Below are positions 53,441 through 62,151 of a stretch of 64,000 bases of DNA, piece after piece. Positions within the stretch are counted from its first letter, which is position 1; every line of letters starts with the position of its first letter. This stretch comes from Patagioenas fasciata (lineage: Eukaryota > Chordata > Aves > Columbiformes > Columbidae), in the NCBI RefSeq assembly GCF_037038585.1, contig NC_092559.1, positions 9,472,488 through 9,536,487 on the forward strand. The letters run 5' to 3'. Under the pieces are notes generated by a model. That model worked only from the letters and a program-made list of their open reading frames with translations, did no database searches and had not been told where the DNA came from. The position numbers and the translations under genes are program-made.

Positions 53441-53688
53441 GTCTCCCAGGGCAGGAAAAATGGTACAAGTGCATCTCATGACCACTGTTTGTGGGTTAAG
53501 GACACCAACTTCGAAGAAGGTGTCGGGCGCCACTCGAAGAAGCTAGCTCTAGTTTCATCACCATTGTCTTGATCTGTAAGACACTTATTAAACATTGTTA
53601 GTGCGGCAATTCACATCATACAGTTCAGCATTGCATATTTTCACCTAAAATCAAATCCCCTTGAGGTACACACCGAACTTCTCCATCC
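53441..53688 (-). other. 3' untranslated segment between pol and LTR
   Basis: About 250 bp with no env motifs. No clear polypurine tract was identified next to the LTR. Confidence 0.5.
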
Positions 53689-55263
53689 TTAAGCATCACC
53701 CACCAGGTGCTGCCAGGTCCCTGGGCAAAAACAATCCCACGAATAGGTTTGCCTTTGCCTGAGGCAGACTGCCTTTCCTAAGATATTTTTCATGTGTACT
53801 ACAGGGACTTTATCTCCTTCTACAGTCCGTAGAATTTCTGATTGGGCAGGCCCGGCTCGATTGGTTGATCCCCTAGTGTTGACCAACCAAGTGGCTTTTG
53901 CTAAATGTGAATCCCAGTTTTTAAAGGTTCCACCACCAAGTGCCTTTAGTGTAGTTTTTAACAAACCATTGTACCTTTCAATTTTCCCAGAGGCTGGTGC
54001 ATGATATGGAATATGATATACCCACTCAATACCATGTTCTTTGGCCCAATTGTCTATAGTACTGTTTTTGAAATGAGTACCATTGTCTGATTCAATTCTT
54101 TCTGGCGTACCGTGCCGCCAAAGGACTTGCTTCTCAAGGCCCAAGATAGTATTTTGGGCTGTAGCATGAGGTACGGCATATGTTTCCAACCATCCAGTGG
54201 TTGCTTCCACCATTGTAAGTACATAACGCTTACCTTGACGTGTTTGTGGAAGTGTAATATAATCAATCTGCCAAGCTTCTCCATACTTATACTTTAACCA
54301 TCGCCCCCCATACCATACAGGTTTTAACCGTTTTGCTTGTTTGATTTCGGCGCAAGTTTCACATTCATGAATAACCTGTGAAATAGTGTCCATAGTTAAA
54401 TCCACCCCTCGATCACGAGCCCATTTGTATGTTGCATCTCTACCTTGATGCCCTGAAGCATCATGGGCCCATCGAGCTAGGAAAAGTTCACCTTTATGTT
54501 GCCAGTCCAAGTCCACCTCAGCTACATTAATCTTAGCAGCTTGATCCGCTTGTTGGTTGTTTAGATGTTCCTCGGTGGCTCGACTTTTAGGCACATGAGC
54601 ATCTACATGACGAACTTTCACAGGCAGCCTCTCTAGCCGAGCAGCAATGTCTTGCCACAGTGTGGCAGCCCAAATGGGTTTACCTCTGCGCTGCCAGTTG
54701 CTTTTCTTCCATTGCTGTAGCCACCCCCACAAGGCATTTGCTACCATCCATGAGTCAGTATAGAGATAAAGTATTGGCCACTTCTCTCGTTCAGCAATGT
54801 CCAAAGCCAGCTGGATGGCTTTCACTTCTGCAAACTGACTGGATTCACCTTGTCCTTCAGTGGCTTCTGTAACTTGTCGTGTGGGACTCCACACAGCAGC
54901 TTTCCACCTTCGATGTTTTCCTACAAGACGACAGGATCCATCTGTGAACAGTGCATACTGCTTATCAGTCTCTGAAAGCGCATTATATGGTGGTGCTTCT
55001 TCAGCACGTTTTACTTCATCCTCATCTGGAGACATCCCAAAGTCTTTGCTTTCTGGCCAGTCTGTAATCACTTCTAATATACCTGGACGGTTGGGACTTC
55101 CAATTCGAGCTCGTTGCGTGATCAGTGCAATCCATTTACTCCATGTAACTTCGGTTGCATGATGTGGAGAGGGAACCGTCCCTTTGAACATCCAGCTCAG
55201 CACCGGCAGTCGAGGTGCCAGGAGGAGCTGTGCTTCAGTGCCGATCACTTCTGAAGCAGCTCA
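53689..55263 (-). pseudogene. ERVL-like pol, second part: RNase H and integrase (519 codons open)
   Basis: After an in-frame TGA at 55261-55263 the frame stays open to 53689. RNase H has D103 (LFTDGSCR), E141 (FAEVKAIQLAL), D165 (LYTDSWMVANAL) and a DQAAK segment at 235. Integrase has the zinc site H262/H267 and C296/C299, then D329 (WQIDYITL), D388 (ESDNGTHF) and E424 (GKIERYNGLL), with 35 residues between the last two. All catalytic residues are present. No dUTPase domain is seen. Together with the preceding frame it is one pol reading frame with only two stops, the best preserved retroviral gene in the window. Confidence 0.88.
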
Positions 55264-56280
55264 AACTCCTTCAGATGCTGCTAGTATCTCCTTTTCAGTT
55301 GGAGTATAGTTGGCCTCAGATCCTTTGTATCCTCGACTCCAAAAACCTAAGGGTCGACCTCGGGTTTCTCCCGGTGCTTTCTGCCAGAGGCTCCAGGTAA
55401 GTCCAGTATCTCCGGCTGCGGTGTAGAGCACATTTTTAACATCTAGTCCAGTTCGGAGTGGTCCAAGGGCCACCGCATGAGTTATCTCACACTTAATTTG
55501 TTCAAAGGCTTGTCGTTGTTCAGGGCCCCACTCAAATTGGTTCTTTTTACAAGTCACTCGATAGAGAGGGCTCACAATGTGGCTGTAGTCAGGAATATGC
55601 ATTCTCCAAAAACCTACAACGCCCAAGAAAGTCTGTGTCTCCTTTTTATTAGTAAGTGGAGACATTGCTGCAATTTTGTTGATCACATCCATTGGGATCT
55701 GACGACGGCCATCTTGCCATTTTATTCCTAAAAACTGGATCTCTCGTGCAGGTCCCTTGACCTTGCTCCGTTTTATGGCAAAACCAGCATCCAAAAGAAT
55801 ATGAATTATTCTCTCACCTTTCTCGAAGACTTCTTTCGCTGTGTCGCCCCATACGATGATGTCATCAATATATTGCAAGTGTTCTGGAGCTTCACCTTGC
55901 TCCAGCGTGGTCTGGATCAGTCCATGGCAGATGGTAGGACTGTGTTTCCACCCCTGGTGCAAGCGATTCCATGTATACTGGATGCCCCTCCAAGTGAAAG
56001 CAAACTGCGGCCTGCACTCTGCTGCTACAGGAATAGAGAAAAATGCATTAGCAATGTCAATTGTAGCATACCACTTGGCTGCCTTTGACTCCAGTTCAAA
56101 TTGCAGTTCTAGCATGTCAGGCACAGCAGCACTCAGTGGTGGTGTAACTTCATTCAGGTCACGACAGTCTACAGTTAGTCTCCACTCGTCACTAGACTTA
56201 CGCACTGGCCAGATTGGGCTGTTAAAAGGTGAGCGAGTCTTACTGATCACACCCTGGCTTTCCAATTGACGGATCAGCTA
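55264..56280 (-). pseudogene. ERVL-like pol, first part: reverse transcriptase (about 335 codons open)
   Basis: The frame lies between an in-frame TAG (56278-56280) and TGA (55261-55263), both in phase with the protease and RNase H/integrase frames. It starts ESQGVISKT. The first catalytic Asp is D70 (YATIDIANAF), the LHQGWKHSPT segment is at 102-111 and YIDD is at 132-135. FLGVVGFWRMHIPDYSHIV marks the thumb and LGFWSRGYKGSEANYTPTEK the connection. The enzyme residues are intact. The TAG replaces a residue just before the RT start and the TGA is a likely CpG decay of CGA. Confidence 0.88.
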
Positions 56281-56826
56281 CTGGATAGGAGTCAAAGAGT
56301 CTCGATTGGTGCGATATTGTCGGCGATGCACCGTTGTGGTAGCAATTGGCACCTGCTGATCGTCAACCCTCAGCAGTCCTACAACAGAAGGGTCATCTGA
56401 AAGACCAGGCAAATCAGACAGCTGTTCAATTTTCTCAGTGTCCACAGCTGCTATACCAAATGCCCACCTATACCCTTTTGGGTCCTTAAAATACCCTCTC
56501 CTGAGGTAGTCTATACCAAGGATGCACGGAGCATCTGGACCAGTCACAATGGGATGCTTTTGCCAGTTTTTTCCAGTTAGGCTCATTTCAGCCTCTACAA
56601 CAGTCAGCTCCCGGGATCCCCCAGTCACTCCAACAATATTGATGGATTGCGTTCCTTTATAATTAGAAGGAATTATTGTGCACTGAGCACCAGTGTCCAC
56701 TAAAGCTTTGTACTCCTGGGGTTGTGTTGTACCAGGCCATAGTATTTGTACAGTCCAATAAACTCTGTTATCCCTTTCCTCCACCTGGCTGGAGGCAGGA
56801 CACCTCTAATTCCTGTTTTGCACAGT
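56281..56826 (-). pseudogene. ERVL-like protease, same frame as RT
   Basis: From an upstream stop near 56810 the frame stays open to the TAG at 56278. YKALVDTGAQCTIIPS carries the DTG active site. GIDYLRRG near the end is the equivalent of the GRD segment before RT. There is no ATG near the start (the first usable codons read as GTG), consistent with expression by fusion to gag through frameshift or readthrough. It is clean apart from the terminal stop. Confidence 0.82.
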
Positions 56827-57171
56827 CTCTGGGTGTGAATTAGAGGTTCCTTCAAGAGCATCAGAATCTCTTCTGCTCCTTTTGTAAACTGGAGCAGCCA
56901 CCTTCCAGGACAGCCTGACAACATTTACACATCACACATCCTTGGGGCCGGTGTTCCGGCCCAAGATACCATTCTCATGAGCCTGGACTATCACTCCTTA
57001 TAATAATGAAAAACATACTTCTGTATAACCTTACCAAGGTCCTTTATATTTTGACTAATTGCTGTGATTTAATCATGTTAGTATTATTTCTTCTTTGACC
57101 ATCTCGATGGTCATGTTAGTATTTATCTTCCTTTATCATCCAAGTGGTTGGAACCTCACATCCTGCTGTTC
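56827..57171 (-). other. Remnant upstream of the ERVL-like protease; AT-rich flank
   Basis: Only the very end of a gag-like frame could be present (56924-56827, a Cys-bearing stretch). Gag proper and the 5' LTR are missing. A near-perfect hairpin, CTTGGGGCCGG-TGTT-CCGGCCCAAG, lies at about 56940-56967, and CATGTTAGTATT occurs twice (57076 and 57112). No gene was recognised in 56970-57171. Confidence 0.4.
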
Positions 57172-57722
57172 CCACTGTATGGTTTGGAAGGGACCTTAAA
57201 GATCATCTAGTTCCAACCACCCTGCCATGGGCAAGAACACCTTCCACTAGATCAGGATGCTCAAAGCCCCAGACAACCTGCCCTTGAACACTTCCAGGGA
57301 TGGGGCATCTGGAACTTCTCTGGACAACCTGTTCCAGTGCCTCATCGCTCTCATGGTGAAGAATTTCTTCCTTATAGTTAATCTAAATCTACCCTCTTTC
57401 AGTTTAAAGCCATTACCCCTTTTTCCTATCACTACATGCCCTTGTAGAAAGTCCCTCTCTAGCTTTCTTGTAGGCCCCCTTTAGGTACTGGAAAGCTGCT
57501 ATAAGGTCTCCCCGGAGCCTTCTCTTCTCCAGGCTGAACAACCTCAACTCTCTCAGTCTTTCTTCATAGGAGAGGTGCTCCAGCCCTCTGATCATCTTCG
57601 TGGACCTCCTCTGGACTTGCTCCAAGAGGTCTATGTCCCTCTTATGTTGGGGGTCCCAGAGCTGAATGCTGAACTCCAGGTGGAGTCTCACAAGAGCAGA
57701 GGGGGAGAATCACCTCCCTCAA
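57172..57722 (-). mobile_element. CR1 LINE 3' fragment
   Basis: It has CR1 3' tail sequence in reverse complement (TTTGGAAGGGACCTTAAAGA, TTCCAACCACCCTGCC). On the minus strand the end of ORF2 is split between two frames: 57691-57413 ([20 protein letters not shown]) and 57432-57247 (RKKFFTMRAMRHWNRLSREV). The octamer repeats are absent from the left end. The 5' end is truncated at about 57722. Confidence 0.92.
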
Positions 57723-58509
57723 CCTACCGCCTAGCCTCCTTGCCATTCTTGCACAATTTCCATACATTCCACCCCCTTGCTCAGGGGACAGCTTCTGCTA
57801 GGACCAGCAAAGCCAGAGTTGTTCATTTGGGTTTGTGAGGTGTAGCACAGAGCAATTTACAGGGGCATACAATAAACACATATAGAAAAAGAAAAAAACA
57901 TATTTCTACAATAATGTTTTAAATTAGGTGTCCCATTCACTTTGTCAAGGAATTAGTCATTCAGCCAGGCATTATCAGTAGATTGTTTCACTTGCTGCAT
58001 TAATCCCAAAGATGTGAGATGTCTTCTTCCATGTTGACTAGTTCATCATTATGTTGAAGCACCACATGCCTTCAAAATAAGCAGCATTTGCAGCCACTAC
58101 CTACTTAGAGGAAACCACAAGAAGAAACATTAATGTTAAAATCCCTTAGCATGGCACAATTCTGTAATACAGCTACAAGGGTTGTCATGCTAGTGAAACA
58201 CATTGTTAAGAGATCTGCAACCGTTAATTTCTCCTAAATATTAAAGGTAAATGATTAGGCTACAGTAGAGGCTGAACAGATCTAAGTTTACCAGGATAAA
58301 TCTAAGTTAATCAATAGGAGTGTTGTCACCTTCCAGTAATACATATGCTGTTGCTCCAGCTCCTTTAGTTTAACAACCTGGGTTTAACAACCTGGTGTGG
58401 GGTAATTGCCCATGCAGACTGAAAAGTCGTGGCCTGCACGTTTTCAGATTGGACTTCACTTTGATATTGGGTCTGTGACACCAAGAACATTGTTCCAATG
58501 CTGTCTCCT
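57723..58509. other. Unassigned AT-rich sequence
   Basis: No gene, LTR ends or known repeat were recognised. A 13-bp direct repeat (TTTAACAACCTGG) occurs twice in tandem at about 58367-58394. It could hold the 3' part of the retroelement to its right or an LTR too diverged to recognise. Confidence 0.4.
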
Positions 58510-58896
58510 CTAGATAAAACACGTGTTCACTGAAGATACCTGAAATACAAGAACTCGAGAATCTGATATTAGCAGAGGATGTAACATAAGAAGAGAAGTC
58601 AACGTGCAAAACCATACAGTATTCTCTGGAATTATATAAATTTTTGCATCTAGATCAATAGGTTGCAGTCCCACTTCACAATCCATTGATGTGAATAATT
58701 CCATTTTCTCTGTAGTTAGCCCTGACACTGTGTCCACAGAAGTGTATACATATTGCCACCCCCTAGAGGGGAGTAGGGGGCTGATATAATCGACCTGACA
58801 GGTATTCAAGGCCCATTGACCACGTTTTATCTTTCCCCATGGCCTATATAATGCCCTTAAATTAACTTTGTACAAGTGGCACAATGATGTGAGCAT
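58510..58896 (-). pseudogene. Retroviral integrase fragment of the 58.5-60.3 kb element
   Basis: The frame contains LYRPWGKIKRGQWALNTCQV followed by DYISPLLPS, with the first catalytic Asp of the DDE core, and VYTSVDTVSGL. It then loses similarity; the second Asp and the Glu are absent. It follows, with a frame change, the CKTCSHHCATC zinc-binding segment of the frame at 58857-59657. Confidence 0.6.
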
Positions 58897-59657
58897 GTTT
58901 TACAAGTATATAATAGCAAAGCGGGTTGATTATGAGCAATGTCCCATGCCTGTGCAGCATAAGCTGATCCATGTCCACAAGCTATATGCATACTTAGAGC
59001 TTGAGCATGAAGTTCAGCAGAGGTCATATTATCTGCTTCCTTACTGTTTTGCGGCTCAAGTGAATCAACTTTATTGTGCTCTTCTATTAATCCTTCACAA
59101 GGGGAATCCTCCTCCACAGATGATTTAGGGATAAAAGTTCTCCAATGCCCTAAAAATCCTAAAAAGGCATGTAATTGTTTTACTGCAGCTGGTACAGAAA
59201 ACTGCTGGACTGTGTGATATACCTTATCTGGTATTTCTCGAAGCTGCCTATGCCAAACTATTTCTAAAAATAGTACAGTAGCACTAGGGTCCTGTGTTTT
59301 AGTCAGATTAATTGCCCAGCCTTGGTCCTGTAAATACACCTTCAAAAATTCAGCAGCTGCTTCAGTTTCTTGTTGTGACACTGCCATAATCAACAGATCA
59401 TCAATATAATGGCAATCAGTAATGGTACCCAACCATAATGCTATATTAGCTACTATGATTTGATGGCAAACGGAGGGACTGTATTTGTATCTCTGAGACA
59501 ACACTCGGCAAGTGTATTGCTTTTGTTGCCAGGTAAAGGCAAACTGGTCTTGCATTGAGGTGACAGGCGGGGTGGGGGGTGGGTGCAGTGTTGGCAGTGG
59601 GACTAGGGCTGGTTGATTTTTTTGCATAAACATTAACTTTTGCAAGCGGCAAAACAT
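58857..59657 (-). pseudogene. Reverse transcriptase joined to integrase zinc domain, deleted between
   Basis: The 266-codon open frame has QDQFAFTWQQKQYTCRVLSQ (palm), CHYIDDLLIM with the YxDD catalytic pair, and FLGFLGHWRTFIPKSS (thumb). It then passes almost directly into DIAHNQPALLLYTCKTC and HHCATC, the cysteines of an integrase zinc domain. RNase H is therefore missing by an in-frame deletion. The RT type is close to class II/III avian elements, but I could not decide which. The frame is preserved despite the deletion. Confidence 0.7.
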
Positions 59658-59687
59658 TTCTGATGGTGTGATCCCACCTATTTCTAA

Positions 59688-60329
59688 TCATGGGATACCA
59701 GCTTGTACAAAATCATTCCATATTTGTGTCCGCCTCACCCGTGCTGTAACTCCTTTCAGTTTTGCTGGCTTTCCTTTATTCACCACCCAAACAGAGGGTC
59801 CTGAAATTACAGCCCCAATTCCCCTCAAGGCATTTACTAGAGTGCCTGCATTGCCCGTAGCATTTGTCACTGTTGGCAGAATCACGGGTATTAGTGAGGC
59901 AGGCGGTCCTCTAAGAAGTTGCATTTTAATACTTCTTGTCACTGCTACCCTGTCCAGATCGGATCCCATAATCAATGCAGATGCCACCCCCATCCACCAC
60001 ACTAAATTAATACCATCCTCCATTGTGCACCAGTTTCCACAGGACAACACACATTCAACAGGTTCAACATATGCTGTTAAAACTGCAGCACACAAACACT
60101 GACATAGCGTAGGTGCAATAATATCTTGCCCGTCAGGACCTCTGACATTTTGCAGTTGAGCATATCCTCGTATCAGATCATCATTGGCTATAGGGCTTAA
60201 TAAAACTTTTTCATCTGCTAATAAATGGATAGACGCATCTCCACTCTCCCAAGCTGGCAAAATCCGTGCCAGTATTCCTTCCCCACTCTTCTGCTTCTCG
60301 GAGAGTGAGTACACGTGATCTGCCCCTCC
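59688..60329 (-). CDS. Gag-like open frame of the same element (about 208 codons)
   Basis: An uninterrupted frame runs from a stop near 60330 to the TAG at 59688. It starts with ILARILPAWESGDASIHLLA and contains a Cys-rich part (LCQCLCAAVL, CVLSCGNWC) and ends with RRTQIWNDFVQAGIP, whose tryptophan/AGIP pattern recalls the region before capsid helices in some avian ERV gags. Position upstream of an RT on the same strand also suggests gag. There is no ATG at the 5' end (GTG is the first candidate), so it is a fragment. Function would be particle assembly. Identity is uncertain; a search is needed to name the family. Confidence 0.4.
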   Translation of the reverse strand, partial: GGADHVYSLSEKQKSGEGILARILPAWESGDASIHLLADEKVLLSPIANDDLIRGYAQLQNVRGPDGQDIIAPTLCQCLCAAVLTAYVEPVECVLSCGNWCTMEDGINLVWWMGVASALIMGSDLDRVAVTRSIKMQLLRGPPASLIPVILPTVTNATGNAGTLVNALRGIGAVISGPSVWVVNKGKPAKLKGVTARVRRTQIWNDFVQAGIP

Positions 60330-60492
60330 TCATCTGCTTGTTCCCGCTGCCACATCATTTGTATGGGGGGCTGTGCTCCCACCACCTCCCTGCCATTTAA
60401 GTCAGGATCAAATTAAAACTCAATATTGGAGACTGAGGATTCACTCCAAATATTTCCATCCCATTCCTCGGGATTCCAAGATCATTTTGTGG
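60330..60492. other. Flank between retroelement and decamer satellite
   Basis: On the minus strand a second short frame (MMWQREQADEEG) overlaps here and may be the upstream continuation of the gag-like ORF after a shift. The satellite resumes at GAGAGATGGACAG. Confidence 0.4.
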
Positions 60493-62004
60493 TGAGAGAT
60501 GGACAGATCTTGACAAAGCCACTCAGAGACTGAAAGGGCCTGTAAAAGCCCGAAAAAATCTGATGGGGATTTACAGAGCCCAGCAGAGCCCGAAAGAGCC
60601 TGACAAAGCCCAACAGAGCCTGACAAAGCCCAACAGAGCCTGACAGATAGCAACAGAGACCGACAGAGCCCCAAAGGGGCTTACAGAGCCTCACAGGTCC
60701 TGACAGAAGCCTTCAAAGCCCGACAGAGACCGACAAAGCCCAACATGGATCAAAAAAGCCCAACAAAGCCTGATGTAGCCTGACAGATAATGACAGAGCC
60801 CAACAAAGCCAGAGAAAACCCAAAAGATCCCAACAAATTCTGAAAGAACTCGACAGGGCCTGAGAGAGCATGACAGGGCCCAACAAAGACCAACAGAGCT
60901 TATAGGGCCTGACAGATCCTGACAGACCCCGACAGACCCTGACATAGCCTACCAGAAACTTACAGAGTGTGCAAGAGCCACACAGAGCCCAAATAAACAC
61001 GAAACGGAACTTGAAAGAGCCAAACAGAGCCTGACAGGAATTGACAGATCCCAACTAAGCCCTACAGTGCCCGACAGAGGTCAAAAGAACCAACAGAGAC
61101 AGATAAAGCATAACAGACCAGGAAAGAGCATGACAGGACCTGACAGATCCTGACAGAAACCGACAGAGTCCAACAGAACTCGACAAAGCTTGACAGAGCC
61201 CTCCAGGACCTGACAGACAAAGACAGGGCCTGCCAGAGCCCAACAAAGCTCAACAGGGTTTGACAAATCCTGACAGCACCTGATAGATAACGATAGAGCC
61301 CGGCAGGACCTGACAGAGGCTGACGAAGTGCAAGAGAGATTAAAGAGCTCAACAAAGCATTACAGAGCCCCACTGAACCTAACACATCTTGACAGAGCAT
61401 TACAGATCCCGACAGAATCTGACAGAGACCAACAGGGCCCAACAAAGCTTGAAAGAGCCCAAAACCACCCAATGTAGTCTGACAGAGATCAAGAATACCT
61501 AACAGTGCCTGACAAATCCCGACAGAGTCCTAGAAATCCTGACATGGCCTGACAGAGCCTGAATAAGGGCTAAAAAGCCTAACAAAGCCTAACAGACCCC
61601 GACAGGGATTGAAAGAGCCTGACAAAGCCCTACAGAACCCCACAGAGTCTGACAAGGCCTGACAGGGCTCTACAGAGTCTGAAAGTGCCTGATCAAGCAA
61701 AAAAAGCCCAAAAAAGCTTGACAGAGCCTGACAGAGCTTGACAGAGCCCAAGAGAGACCGACAGATCTCGACAAAGTCACACAGAGACCGACAGGGCCTG
61801 AAAGAGCCTGACAAAACCTGAGAGGGATTGACAGAGCCCTATAGACCCTGACATCGCTTGACAGAAACTGAAAAAAACAAACAAAACCTGATAGACCCTA
61901 ACAGAACCTGACAGAGCCTGACAGAGCATGCCAGGGCCTAACAAAGCCTGAGAGAGCCTGACAGGACCTGACAGAGCACGACAGGGCACAACAAAGTATT
62001 ACTC
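60493..62004 (-). repeat. Decamer satellite, polarity CCTGACAGAG
   Basis: The first 400 bp match 25015-25415 closely (for example CCCCAAAGGGGCTTACAGA, CAAAAGATCCCAACA, CCTGATGTAGCCTGA), so this block is a copy of, or was once continuous with, the array at 24.5-29.4 kb. Confidence 0.93.
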
Positions 62005-62151
62005 TTTGGGGCCTGCTAGGGTTCTATCAGGTTCTGTCGAGATCTGTAAGGCTCTGTCAAGCTGTGTCAAGCCCTGTCATGCTCTGCAATGCTTTGCTGA
62101 GCTCTTTCAGACTCTGTCATGCTTTATCAGTCTCTGTCAGGCCCTACCGGG
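62005..62151 (+). repeat. Decamer satellite, short inverted block
   Basis: About 150 bp of TCTGTCAGG polarity within an array of the opposite polarity; the flips are near 62005 and 62152. Confidence 0.85.

Noticed and set aside
55841..56269. Plus-strand 142-codon frame opposite the ERVL-like RT
   Set aside because: Antisense shadow of pol; no recognised motif.
56278..56280. TAG between protease and RT as a programmed readthrough codon
   Set aside because: Retroviral readthrough operates at the gag-pol boundary, not between protease and RT, and a second unrelated stop exists in the same frame; simple mutation is more likely.
57575..57838. Plus-strand frame across the third CR1 fragment
   Set aside because: Antisense of the CR1 ORF2 tail running into unassigned sequence.
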